Source: Sulfuricurvum sp. PC08-66
GTDB lineage: Bacteria; Campylobacterota; Campylobacteria; Campylobacterales; Sulfurimonadaceae
Direction of reading: 5' to 3'
Assembly: GCA_000830255.1 (NCBI GenBank)
Contig: JQIT01000005.1
Span: forward strand, 124,001-188,000
Length of the DNA: 64,000 nt
The translations under genes and the position numbers were made by a program. The notes beneath the pieces were generated by a model that was not told where the DNA came from, made no database searches, and saw only the letters and a program-made list of their open reading frames with translations. Position 1 is the first letter of the stretch. Every line of letters starts with the position of its first letter. Of this stretch, positions 55,177 to 63,728 are shown piece after piece.

Positions 55177-56339
55177 TGTACAGAGTTGCATTACTTTTAC
55201 TTCTCTTTATAGCAGGTGCGTGGGGCGCAGATACCTTTGTGGGTAGCAAAAATTGTGTCTCCTGTCATGCGCACATTGTCGAGGACTGGAAAGCTTCGTG
55301 GCACGCCAAAAGCCACATCGAGCACAACGAGTACTACCGTAAAAGCTTGGAGTATGTCGCCAAAAAGCGCTACAAAAGCGTCGAAGCGATGGCTATCGAG
55401 TGTGCGGCGTGTCACAACCCTCGCATCGGACTCAAAGAGGTGGGTGTTTATGATGATATTGCCTACGCGTTGGGTGGCGGTGTCAATGAAAAGCTGAGTG
55501 ACGCAGTCGATGGGACAATCATCAAAGAGGGTATCAACTGTATCGTCTGTCACAAAATCGACTCTATCGCACACCAAGAGAGCCAAGGCAAACGCGGCAA
55601 TCATCTCTTGACGTGGCTCGAAGATGGCGTACTTGGCGGTCCCTTTGGGGATAGCAAAGTGGCGTATCACAAGAGCAAGCAACAATCCTTTTTTGCCAAT
55701 CCCGATAAGCTTTGCTTGGTGTGTCACGACAATCTGCAAAGCAGTGAAGGGTTAACCATCGCCCAAACAGGTGCTGAATATGGTGCAGTAGAGCACAAAA
55801 AAATGTGTGTCGATTGTCATATGGGACCCAAAGAGGCGGGCTTAGCCTCGTTGGTGCCTGATGCCAATGGCAAAAAAAATGCACGCATGGTGCGTCGTCA
55901 CCGCTTTGTAGGACCTCATGATGCGCAATTTGTGCGTGAATCACTCGATGTGAGCGTGGGATACGATGCCAATGCTGTATGGGTGAAACTAGCCAATCCT
56001 AACCCGCACAATGTACCCACAGGCTACAGTTCGCGTGAAATTCGTATCGTCCTAGAGGGTGAGGGTGTGATGCTGCAAAAAAGCCTCACACGACGCTACA
56101 CCACCAAGAAAAATCGTCCTACGATTGGACACCTTGCACTTCAAGCCAGCGAAGATAGCTCTATCGCGCCCAACACAGCGCGCACCTTTCGATTCGCACG
56201 CCCCAAAGGGGTCAAGAAGCTCGATATTCGTGTAGAGTATTGGCTAGTCAATGCAGAGGTTCGAGAGCTTTTGGCGCTTGAAGAGCCGATTTGGCAGACA
56301 CCTTTGCCTATTTTTGAAAAGAGCGTAGAGCTCAAATAG
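55176..56339 (+). CDS. periplasmic pentaheme cytochrome c
   Basis: A 387-residue exported cytochrome. Signal peptide (LLLLLFIAGAWG) and five CxxCH heme sites: CVSCH (27), CAACH, CIVCH, CLVCH and CVDCH, all within the first 215 residues; the last 160 residues are heme-free and beta-rich. This resembles cytochrome c554-type proteins. It may carry electrons for nitrogen or sulfur compounds; substrate unknown. It is translationally coupled to argJ, an odd partner. Confidence 0.9.
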   Translation: MYRVALLLLLFIAGAWGADTFVGSKNCVSCHAHIVEDWKASWHAKSHIEHNEYYRKSLEYVAKKRYKSVEAMAIECAACHNPRIGLKEVGVYDDIAYALGGGVNEKLSDAVDGTIIKEGINCIVCHKIDSIAHQESQGKRGNHLLTWLEDGVLGGPFGDSKVAYHKSKQQSFFANPDKLCLVCHDNLQSSEGLTIAQTGAEYGAVEHKKMCVDCHMGPKEAGLASLVPDANGKKNARMVRRHRFVGPHDAQFVRESLDVSVGYDANAVWVKLANPNPHNVPTGYSSREIRIVLEGEGVMLQKSLTRRYTTKKNRPTIGHLALQASEDSSIAPNTARTFRFARPKGVKKLDIRVEYWLVNAEVRELLALEEPIWQTPLPIFEKSVELK

Positions 56340-56340
56340 T

Positions 56341-57309
56341 CTATAAAAGCGCTGGAATGCTTAGCGCCAAGACGATACTGATAAGCAATCCAATCGTCGC
56401 TTTGCCAATGTCTTGCATGATGAGCTTGAAGCTATGTGCACGCGTGACATGCTCCATGATGTAACTAATAGCAAACTCCCTACCTGCAAGCAATCCGATG
56501 AAAACCCACGTCGTACTCATAGGAATATTACTGTACTCCTTGAACGCCAATAAAATGAAGGCGTAGATAAAGTCAATAATGGTAGCTACACGCACATCAG
56601 AGGTGTTGGTTTTGATGCTGACGACCTTTTGAATTGTGCCGCCCTTGAAGTAAAAAACCAGCCCCAACGTCAAGACTAAAATTACTGATGCACCTAGCAA
56701 GTAGTCAAGCGAAATTGAGCGCTGTGGCATGTAGATAAAGATATTCGCCAAATCTTGTACTAGCCATTGTGACCACAAAAAAGCGGTCGATGCCCATTGC
56801 AAGTAGTACCAAAAGCGCTTGGGTGGAAAATCGCGCGTCTTGTGGTAGTGTTGTTCTAGTGTAGCGGCGACGTAGCGGTAGATGAAGTACCCAAAAACAA
56901 ATGCGACCATATACCCCATGATCGATTTGAAAAGCATAGAGTCCAGCACAGAAGGTGCAAAAACGGTCAAGACAATGAAGGTGGTGCTTACAGGAATACC
57001 AAAGCGCGTAAGGATGAGGACGACCAGAGGGGGAATGATATAGATAAAGCTAAAAGAGTCTGGAACGGGAAACTTTTCCAAGCGTCCGTAGGAGACATCT
57101 CCGCCATAAGCATACCAGCCATAAAAAAGCACCGCCAAGAGTATCGAGGCACTGTAGCCCCACAATATATACCACGGTTGAGTGCGATTGGAGCCTATAA
57201 AAGTGCCCAACGTTTGAATGGCATCGTTTGCAATAATTGAGTAACTTGCCAGCACAAAACCGACAAACATAAAGAGTAGTGAGTAATCCATGCGCGGCAT
57301 TCTAGCCAC
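56341..57309 (-). CDS. PiT-family-like inorganic ion permease
   Basis: A 322-residue membrane protein with about ten helices. Two duplicated motifs recall phosphate transporters of the PiT family: SIIANDAIQTLGTF at the N-terminus, and GIPVSTTFIVL and IPMSTTWVFIGLLAGREFA. The ion is not certain. Starts are possible at GTG 57309, ATG 57300 and ATG 57291; none has a good ribosome-binding site. Confidence 0.7.
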   Translation of the reverse strand: MARMPRMDYSLLFMFVGFVLASYSIIANDAIQTLGTFIGSNRTQPWYILWGYSASILLAVLFYGWYAYGGDVSYGRLEKFPVPDSFSFIYIIPPLVVLILTRFGIPVSTTFIVLTVFAPSVLDSMLFKSIMGYMVAFVFGYFIYRYVAATLEQHYHKTRDFPPKRFWYYLQWASTAFLWSQWLVQDLANIFIYMPQRSISLDYLLGASVILVLTLGLVFYFKGGTIQKVVSIKTNTSDVRVATIIDFIYAFILLAFKEYSNIPMSTTWVFIGLLAGREFAISYIMEHVTRAHSFKLIMQDIGKATIGLLISIVLALSIPALL

Positions 57310-57333
57310 GCACTGTCACGAAACGGTTACGGT

Positions 57334-58719
57334 TTAGGGATTGGCAATAACCGCCAAATGGTTGTAGCCGTCGCGGTAAACATAGAGACGTTTTTGGGGA
57401 AGTTTGGCATATTTTTTCATCGCCTCATCGAAGCTAGCGGCATTGGAGAGGCGAATATCCTCGACTTGGATGATGACATCGCCTTCGCGTAGACCCGTCT
57501 GTGCGGCAGGTGTATTGGGTGCCACATGGGTGACGCATGCGCCATTGATGCCATTTGGCAGGCCGTAGCGTTGGCGCAGTTGCGGTGTGATGGATTCGAG
57601 ATTGAGTCCTAGCTCATTGGTCGATACCGACTCCTCTTTCTCTTGGAGGGTCGCTTTGACGGTGAGCACTTTTTTGTCACGCACTATGGTGAGTGTCACG
57701 GTGCTTTTGGGTTTGCGATTGCCGATGGCATTTTTGAGCTGTGCGGCATTGGTGATGGCTTGTCCATCGACATGGGTGATGAGGTCGCCCAATTGGAGTT
57801 TGGCTTTTTCAGCGGCACTGTTGGGGTAGATTTGGTTGATGACGGCACCTTGGTGACCTTCATAGAAGGGTTGTAGTTCTTGGCGAATATTCTCGATACC
57901 GATACCCAAAAGTCCATGCTTGACACTTCCGTCGCTTGCCAAGGCATCGATGACATCACGCACCATATTGGCAGGGATGGCAAAGCCGATACCGTTGTTG
58001 CCGCCACTGCGTGAGATGATGGCGGTGTTGATGCCAATGAGCGCTCCACGGCTATCGATGAGTGCGCCACCTGAGTTGCCAGGGTTGATAGAGGCATCGG
58101 TTTGGATGAAGTTTTCGTACTCATTGATACCTACGCCACTGCGCCCCAGAGCGGAGATGATGCCTTGGGTCACCGTCTCACCAATCCCAAAAGGATTGCC
58201 AATGGCAAAAACCACATCCCCCACTAGCAGGCTCTCGGAGTCAGCGAGCGCCAACGCTTTGAGGTTTTTGGCTTCGATTTTTACAAGTGCCAAATCGCTT
58301 TTGGCATCAGCACCGATAAGTTTGGCTTTGTACTCTTGTGTGCTGTTGGGCAGCGTGATGACTATCTCATCGGCTTTATCGATGACGTGGTTGTTGGTGA
58401 TGATGTAGCCATCACTGCTGATGATGACACCACTTCCCAATGAACGCTCTACACGCTCTTGGGGGATAGCACCGAACCCTTGCCCGAAAAACTCTCTGAA
58501 AAAGGGGTCATTCATAAAGGGTGAAAGGGCTTGCTGTTGCGAAGTGACTTTTTTGGTAGAGATATTGACCACTGCCTCTTTGGCGTAGGCGATAGAGGTG
58601 TGAAACGAAAAAATCTGCCCCGTAGTTTGCGTGGGATTGATACGCTCCACCGTTTTGGGCGCTTGGGTAAAAACAGATGCGAACATCAATGTAGGGAGAA
58701 GAAGGACGAAAATACGCAT
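57334..58719 (-). CDS. periplasmic serine protease DegP/HtrA family
   Basis: A 461-residue Do-like protease and chaperone for misfolded periplasmic proteins. Signal peptide about 1-20; catalytic triad H111 (NNHVID), D142 (SDLAL), S216 (GNSGGA); PDZ1 at about 255-345 and PDZ2 at about 365-455. Upstream spacing to the divergent dsrE-like gene is 99 bp, without clear regulatory signals. Confidence 0.96.
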   Translation of the reverse strand: MRIFVLLLPTLMFASVFTQAPKTVERINPTQTTGQIFSFHTSIAYAKEAVVNISTKKVTSQQQALSPFMNDPFFREFFGQGFGAIPQERVERSLGSGVIISSDGYIITNNHVIDKADEIVITLPNSTQEYKAKLIGADAKSDLALVKIEAKNLKALALADSESLLVGDVVFAIGNPFGIGETVTQGIISALGRSGVGINEYENFIQTDASINPGNSGGALIDSRGALIGINTAIISRSGGNNGIGFAIPANMVRDVIDALASDGSVKHGLLGIGIENIRQELQPFYEGHQGAVINQIYPNSAAEKAKLQLGDLITHVDGQAITNAAQLKNAIGNRKPKSTVTLTIVRDKKVLTVKATLQEKEESVSTNELGLNLESITPQLRQRYGLPNGINGACVTHVAPNTPAAQTGLREGDVIIQVEDIRLSNAASFDEAMKKYAKLPQKRLYVYRDGYNHLAVIANP

Positions 58720-58818
58720 GCATTGCTCCTAAAAAAGTTAGGAGGAAATTTTACGCCCCATATGTAAATAGATGCTAAAAAGGTGTAGACTTTCGCACTT
58801 TGTGAGCGGGAGAAGAGC

Positions 58819-59274
58819 ATGCGAACAGCACTCATTTGGATAGTATCGATAGCCTTGGTGTGGGCAGTCGATGAGATAAAAGTGGTCTACGATTTGACCA
58901 GTGGCGATATCAAAAAATTTGAAACACGCCTGCTAAGTGGCATACCTGCGATGAAGCGTCACTACGAGGCACAACTCAAAAGCGTCGAGGTGGCGGTCAT
59001 CATACATGGTGATGCCTACAAATTTTTCCTCAAAGAGTTGAGTGGGACACCCTACGCCAAAGATGCCGCTTTTGTCGCCAAACACGCCGAGCTTGCCAAA
59101 CGTATCGAGGCGCTTGCGCAAAGCTACGAGGTCACCTTTGCAGTGTGCAGTGTGGGCACCAAGAGCCGCCAACTCGACCCAGCCAATTTTCACGATGTAG
59201 TCTTCATTCCTAGCGCCTCGATAGGGCTAGTTGAGTATCAAAGCCAAGGCTTCGGCTATTTGCCCGCACACTAA
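58819..59274 (+). CDS. periplasmic DsrE-like protein
   Basis: A 151-residue protein with a signal peptide (IWIVSIALVWA) and a DsrE/F-like fold: VEVAVIIHGDAYKFFL, and a cysteine at 110 in VTFAVCSVGTKSRQL. DsrE-type proteins trade sulfur between partners. It leads the cache/RR/HK genes that precede sox, so a sulfur-related role is inferred. Only one cysteine is present in the mature part. Confidence 0.75.
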   Translation: MRTALIWIVSIALVWAVDEIKVVYDLTSGDIKKFETRLLSGIPAMKRHYEAQLKSVEVAVIIHGDAYKFFLKELSGTPYAKDAAFVAKHAELAKRIEALAQSYEVTFAVCSVGTKSRQLDPANFHDVVFIPSASIGLVEYQSQGFGYLPAH

Positions 59275-59280
59275 ATCGTA

Positions 59281-60387
59281 ATGCGCTTTTTGCCTCGACG
59301 TGGACTCTATTTTTTGCTCTTTGTGGCAGTGGTGCTTATGCTGCTTTTTTTCAATCGCTTTTTTAGCTACAAAGTGACCAACGAAGCACTCCACAAAGCC
59401 AGCGACCAACTCAGTGCTATTTTGCATCAAAATTTGGAGCAGGAAAAATCAAGCGCTTTGCGTCTAGCGCTGGTGCTTTCGCAAAACAGCGACTTGGCAG
59501 AGGCGCTGGAAAATGACGATGAAGATAGAGGGTATGAGCTCTTGTCGCGTACCATGCGCACCATTCACGAGCACACCAAGGTGATGGTGCGCTCTCAAAT
59601 CATTAGTGCCGATTTGACCATCTTCGCACGCAGTTGGGACAACTCCTTTGCAGGTATGCCCTTGGATATGTACCGCCCCGACTTGAACTATTTTGAGCGC
59701 AACAAACAGCCGCGTGCCGCTATCGAGGTAGGGCGTCGATTGGGCTTCAAAGCGACGGTGCCTATCTACAAAAAGAGTCAGCTTTTAGGTTTCGTCGAGG
59801 TGTTGCAGTTTTTTGAATCGCCTACGCTTTACTTTCGCAATGCAGGTATCGATTTGTATGTGTTGATGGAGGAGAGATTTCAAAATATCGCCATTTTGAT
59901 GCAGGAAAATCCCAAAGTCGGGGGGTATGTCGTGGCAAATTTGGCGCACAACCCTCTGCATATGCCGATGCTCTCCCATATCAATCTCAAAGCACTCTTC
60001 CAAAAGCGCGTCATGGCATACGATGAGCACTACCTCTTTATGTACCCGATGAAGAACGGTGAGCAGGAGACGATTGGTGCTTTTGTGATGGTGCTTTCTA
60101 GAGAGGCGTTTGAGCGCTTTATCCAAGAGGAGGGGTTGAGCTTCCTTATCGATGCGACCAAAAAGGATTTGGTAGCGATGATCAAGGAGGAGGAGATGGA
60201 CGATACGCTTTTCAAGAGCCGCTATGACAAGACGCTGATGTTTGTCAAAGAGAGTGTCGCCAAAGAGGACAGGGAGCTTTTCATGCAAGAGGCGTATGAG
60301 AAACTCAACGAATACTCCAAAGAGGAGCTTATTAGCATACTGCTTCACTACAATTTCAATCGACGTATCCAAGGAGCCATAGAGTGA
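59281..60387 (+). CDS. single-span membrane protein with cache-type sensor domain
   Basis: A 368-residue protein anchored by one N-terminal helix (about 9-28). Residues 30-290 resemble a double-cache periplasmic ligand domain: helix bundle (EKSSALRLALVLSQNSDLAEAL), then FAGMPLDMYRPDLNYFERNKQP and IEVGRRLGFKATVPIYKKSQLLGFVEV. No kinase, HAMP or GGDEF domain follows; the tail is charged and helical. It starts 6 bp after the dsrE-like gene and overlaps the response regulator by 4 bp. Probably an accessory sensor for the kinase two genes downstream. Confidence 0.72.
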   Translation: MRFLPRRGLYFLLFVAVVLMLLFFNRFFSYKVTNEALHKASDQLSAILHQNLEQEKSSALRLALVLSQNSDLAEALENDDEDRGYELLSRTMRTIHEHTKVMVRSQIISADLTIFARSWDNSFAGMPLDMYRPDLNYFERNKQPRAAIEVGRRLGFKATVPIYKKSQLLGFVEVLQFFESPTLYFRNAGIDLYVLMEERFQNIAILMQENPKVGGYVVANLAHNPLHMPMLSHINLKALFQKRVMAYDEHYLFMYPMKNGEQETIGAFVMVLSREAFERFIQEEGLSFLIDATKKDLVAMIKEEEMDDTLFKSRYDKTLMFVKESVAKEDRELFMQEAYEKLNEYSKEELISILLHYNFNRRIQGAIE

Positions 60388-61037
60388 AAATATTACTGCT
60401 AGAGGATGAGTATTCGCTGCGCAAAAGTATCGAGGAGTTTTTGCGCGAGTGCGACTATGAGGTGTATGGGTATGGCACAGGCGATGATGCACTGGACGCG
60501 CTCTATTGCTTGCAGTTTGATTTGCTACTGCTAGATGTTAATGTCCCTGGTATGAACGGCTTTGAGCTTTTGCGCACCATTCGAGATGACCACATCATGA
60601 CCCCTGCGATATTTTTGACCTCGATGACCCAAATGCAAGATTTGCAAAAAGGGTACAAAGAGGGGTGCTGTGACTACATTCGTAAGCCTTTTGACCTGAT
60701 GGAGTTGCAACTGCGCATCTCCCAAGCGATAAAAAGTTTCTATTTTCACGACAGCGAGGAGAAAATCGACTTGGGCGAGAAGCTCTTGTACGATACCAAA
60801 CGCTTCGCACTCACCTACGGCGATACACTTATCGAACTCTCCAAAACAGAGCGTCTTATGATTGAGCTACTGCTCAAACACCGCTCCCAAGCGGTCACGA
60901 TGGAGATGTTCCAAGATGCCGTCTGGGGTGAGTACGTCGACCCTGCCAATATTCGCGTCCAAATCAACAACCTACGCAAAAAACTTCCCGTCGATGTGAT
61001 CCAAAATCGACGCGGCATAGGGTATATCATTGAATAG
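60384..61037 (+). CDS. OmpR/PhoB-family response regulator
   Basis: A 217-residue regulator. The receiver (1-118) has D51 as phosphorylation site in LLLDVNVPGMNG and K101 in YIRKPFDL; a winged-helix domain (about 125-217: LSKTERLMIELLLKHRSQAVTMEMF) follows and ends RRGIGYIIE. GTG start with AAGGAG. Overlaps the kinase gene by 8 bp. It is the natural candidate to bind the 11-bp direct repeats in front of soxX. Confidence 0.94.
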   Translation: MKILLLEDEYSLRKSIEEFLRECDYEVYGYGTGDDALDALYCLQFDLLLLDVNVPGMNGFELLRTIRDDHIMTPAIFLTSMTQMQDLQKGYKEGCCDYIRKPFDLMELQLRISQAIKSFYFHDSEEKIDLGEKLLYDTKRFALTYGDTLIELSKTERLMIELLLKHRSQAVTMEMFQDAVWGEYVDPANIRVQINNLRKKLPVDVIQNRRGIGYIIE

Positions 61038-62199
61038 GTATGCACTCAAAGAGGCGCTCATCTATACCGCCATGGTATCGATGATATTGTTGATGCCGCT
61101 CTATCTCTATTACACCTACACCGTATCGATATACGAGACCAAAAATGAGCTTTCGTTGCGTCGTCAAGCCAAAATTATCCTCCATGCGATGGAGCAGTAC
61201 GATGTGACCACAGGCGCGGCGTTTAGCTATCCGCGCTTTATCTCTGTGACGTCGGGGCTTTATGATGCCAATTTTGCGCCTATTTTCACCCTTATAGAGA
61301 CTCCTTTGCCACAATGGGAGGTGGGGTATACACAACAAAAGGGGATGAGCTATCTGGTGGTCAAGCTCCCCGCTGGACGCTTCTTCGATGCCTCCTATTT
61401 GGTACTGAGTGCCCCTCTCTCCTATTGGCCTATCTATCAGACCATGACTTTTATTCTTATCTTGATTGCTACGGTTGTTTATATTTTGTCGCTCTTTTTC
61501 CTGCGCCGTTTTGCCAAGCCCTACGAGGAGGCGAACGCGCAACTCGATAATTTCATCAAAGATACGGTGCATGAAATCAGCACACCGCTCTCTATCATCA
61601 ATACCAACGTCGATTTGTACCGCCTCAAAGAGGGGGAAAACCGCTATTTCAACCGTATCAAGGCTGCTTCAAAAACCTTGGCAAACCTCTACAACGACAT
61701 GGACTATCTCATCAAAAACGAAAATATCAACTTCTCCCAAGACACCATCGACCTCTCGCGCGTCGTTGCAGAGCGTATCGACTACTTCGATGAGGTGGCA
61801 CGCCAAAAGGAGATAACGCTCTCAAGTCAAATCGACCCCGATATAGGCATACTTTTTAACTACTCCCAACTCCAACGTATTATCGACAACAACCTCTCCA
61901 ACGCCATCAAATATTCGCACGAAGGGGGACGCGTCATCGTCCAGCTCTTTGAAAAGTCCAACGGTGAGGTGGTGCTAAGCTTCCAAGATTTCGGTATCGG
62001 TATCCAATACCCGCACAAAATTTTCAAGCGCTACTACCGCGAAGAGCGCAACAAAGGGGGGTTTGGGATAGGACTCAACATCGTCAAAAACATCATCGAT
62101 GCCGCCCATATCAGACTCGATATCGACTCTACGTTGGGGCAGGGAAGTACCTTTGGTTACACCTTCCCTGCGCAAATGCGCACCTCCATCACAAACTAA
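61030..62199 (+). CDS. sensor histidine kinase
   Basis: A 389-residue membrane kinase. Helices at about 10-32 and 135-158 flank a roughly 100-residue periplasmic sensor. H181 in DTVHEISTPLSII is the phospho-acceptor; N-box NNLSNAIKYSHEGG, G1 DFGIGI, and GGFGIGLNIV form the ATPase domain. TTG start inside the regulator's end. No HAMP domain is evident. It pairs with the adjacent OmpR-type regulator. Confidence 0.94.
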   Translation: MNRYALKEALIYTAMVSMILLMPLYLYYTYTVSIYETKNELSLRRQAKIILHAMEQYDVTTGAAFSYPRFISVTSGLYDANFAPIFTLIETPLPQWEVGYTQQKGMSYLVVKLPAGRFFDASYLVLSAPLSYWPIYQTMTFILILIATVVYILSLFFLRRFAKPYEEANAQLDNFIKDTVHEISTPLSIINTNVDLYRLKEGENRYFNRIKAASKTLANLYNDMDYLIKNENINFSQDTIDLSRVVAERIDYFDEVARQKEITLSSQIDPDIGILFNYSQLQRIIDNNLSNAIKYSHEGGRVIVQLFEKSNGEVVLSFQDFGIGIQYPHKIFKRYYREERNKGGFGIGLNIVKNIIDAAHIRLDIDSTLGQGSTFGYTFPAQMRTSITN

Positions 62200-62205
62200 T
62201 CAGAT

Positions 62206-62238
62206 TTTTACAGTAATTTTACAAAGCACCGTTAGAAT
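62206..62238 (+). promoter_or_regulatory. direct-repeat promoter of the sox operon
   Basis: TTTTACA at 62206-62212 repeats after GTAA at 62217-62223; nine bases later lies TAGAAT (62233-62238) as -10 box. It is 7 bp after the kinase stop and 27 bp before the soxX ATG. The same arrangement is found at 29417-29449. Binding by the adjacent OmpR-type regulator is inferred. Confidence 0.65.
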
Positions 62239-62264
62239 GACTCCATCAAAACAAAGGAGAGTCA

Positions 62265-62852
62265 ATGAAAAAACGCGTACAAGTTGCAACCGCAACGATG
62301 CTTTTTGTTGTGTTGGCGGGGTGTGCTAGTGATGGCGCGACGCAAACTGCACCAGCACAAGCCGCAACGCCCAAAGCAGTGCTGTTTGAGCAACCCACCA
62401 CTGCCAAAGCTATCATCGAAAAAGATAAGCTAGGTGCACCCGTGAAGTACACCATGCCTGACGGATGTATCACAGACGATGCAGATGCTATAGCACGTGG
62501 CGGATTTATTTTCCACAATCTCAACGGCAAAAAAGCCAAAGGTGACGCCCCAAAAGGTCTCGCCAAGATGATTGAAGTCAATGGCAAAAAAGTAGAGAAA
62601 CAGTACGGCAACTGTGTGGCGTGCCACAACATCGAAAAAGCAAAAGGTGGCGGCAATATCGGACCCGATTTGAGCAACTACAAAGCGATTTTCATCGATA
62701 CAGGTGTACGTGACCATGCATTCGTCTACCAAAAAATCGCCGATGCACGTATCGACAATCCCAATACACACATGACAATCAACCTCACTACCAAGCTTTT
62801 TACCGAGCGCGAAATCTGCGACATTACTTCGTATGTCGTATCACCTAAATAA
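62265..62852 (+). CDS. soxX: sulfur oxidation cytochrome SoxX
   Basis: Small cytochrome subunit of SoxAX, which couples thiosulfate to the SoxY carrier. The 195-residue precursor has a lipobox (FVVLAGC, C20), so it is likely membrane-anchored, and one heme site C117-VAC-H121 followed by GPDLSNY. A methionine near THMTI is the probable sixth ligand. GGAGAG precedes the ATG. Confidence 0.93.
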   Translation: MKKRVQVATATMLFVVLAGCASDGATQTAPAQAATPKAVLFEQPTTAKAIIEKDKLGAPVKYTMPDGCITDDADAIARGGFIFHNLNGKKAKGDAPKGLAKMIEVNGKKVEKQYGNCVACHNIEKAKGGGNIGPDLSNYKAIFIDTGVRDHAFVYQKIADARIDNPNTHMTINLTTKLFTEREICDITSYVVSPK

Positions 62853-62873
62853 CAAATCCAAGGAGACAAAAGT

Positions 62874-63341
62874 ATGCAAAGACGTTCATTTTTGAAAAAC
62901 ATCGCAGCGGCAATGGCTGCAACAGCAGTGGTGCCTCACGTAAGTATGGCAGCTGATGCTAAACCCAAAGGTCCCAATGAGTTCTCACTCAAAGAGGCAG
63001 TAGCTGCCATCACAGGTGGCAAACCACTCCAAACATCACCCAAAATCAAGCTCAAAGCGCCTGAAATCGCAGAAAACGGTGCAGTCGTACCTGTCAAAGT
63101 CGATGTCGATTCTGCTATGACCGATGCAGAGCATGTCCAAGCTATCTATGTCCTAGCGACCAAAAACAACAACGTACGCTGTGCCTATGTACACTTGACC
63201 CCTGCGAACGGTCAAGCGACGTTCGGTACACGTGTCAAATTGGGCGGTACACAAGATGTCTTAGCCATTGCCAAAATGAGCGACGGTAGCTTCATCTCCG
63301 CTTCTCAAAATGTCAAAGTCACCATCGGTGGATGTGGTTGA
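62874..63341 (+). CDS. soxY: thiosulfate oxidation carrier SoxY
   Basis: Carries sulfur intermediates on a C-terminal cysteine. The 155-residue precursor has a Tat-type signal (QRRSFLKNIAAAMAA) and ends in the GGCG motif with the carrier cysteine C154. soxX lies 21 bp upstream, soxZ 54 bp downstream. Confidence 0.97.
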   Translation: MQRRSFLKNIAAAMAATAVVPHVSMAADAKPKGPNEFSLKEAVAAITGGKPLQTSPKIKLKAPEIAENGAVVPVKVDVDSAMTDAEHVQAIYVLATKNNNVRCAYVHLTPANGQATFGTRVKLGGTQDVLAIAKMSDGSFISASQNVKVTIGGCG

Positions 63342-63395
63342 TAAGCAGCCGCGTTAACGAAAACTAAAAAACATTTAACTTAAAAAGGAAATTTC

Positions 63396-63725
63396 ATGGC
63401 AACAAAAGCTCTTATCAAAATCAAACCCAAAAAATACGCAGTAGGCGAAATCGTCAAAATCGATTTCATGGTCATGCACCCTATGGAGACAGGTCTACGC
63501 AAAGACAAAGCGGGCGCACTTATCCCTGCGGAGTATATCAACGATGTCAAATTTTTCTTCAATGACAAATTGGTGACACACATGGAGGTGTGGGAGTCTC
63601 TATCGACCAATCCACTCTTCTCTACAAGCTACAAAATAGCGGGCGCAGGTGAATTCAAAGTCATTTTCACTGACAACAAAGGTGGCGTCAACGAGCAAAG
63701 CACCAAAATCACTCCAAAAGGATAA
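63396..63725 (+). CDS. soxZ: thiosulfate oxidation carrier SoxZ
   Basis: Partner of SoxY in the SoxYZ carrier. The 109-residue protein lacks a signal peptide, as expected because it is exported with SoxY. Landmarks: GEIVKIDFMVMHPMETGLRKD, VKFFFNDKLV and GAGEFKVIFTDNKG. AAGGA precedes the ATG. Confidence 0.97.
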   Translation: MATKALIKIKPKKYAVGEIVKIDFMVMHPMETGLRKDKAGALIPAEYINDVKFFFNDKLVTHMEVWESLSTNPLFSTSYKIAGAGEFKVIFTDNKGGVNEQSTKITPKG

Positions 63726-63728
63726 GGT

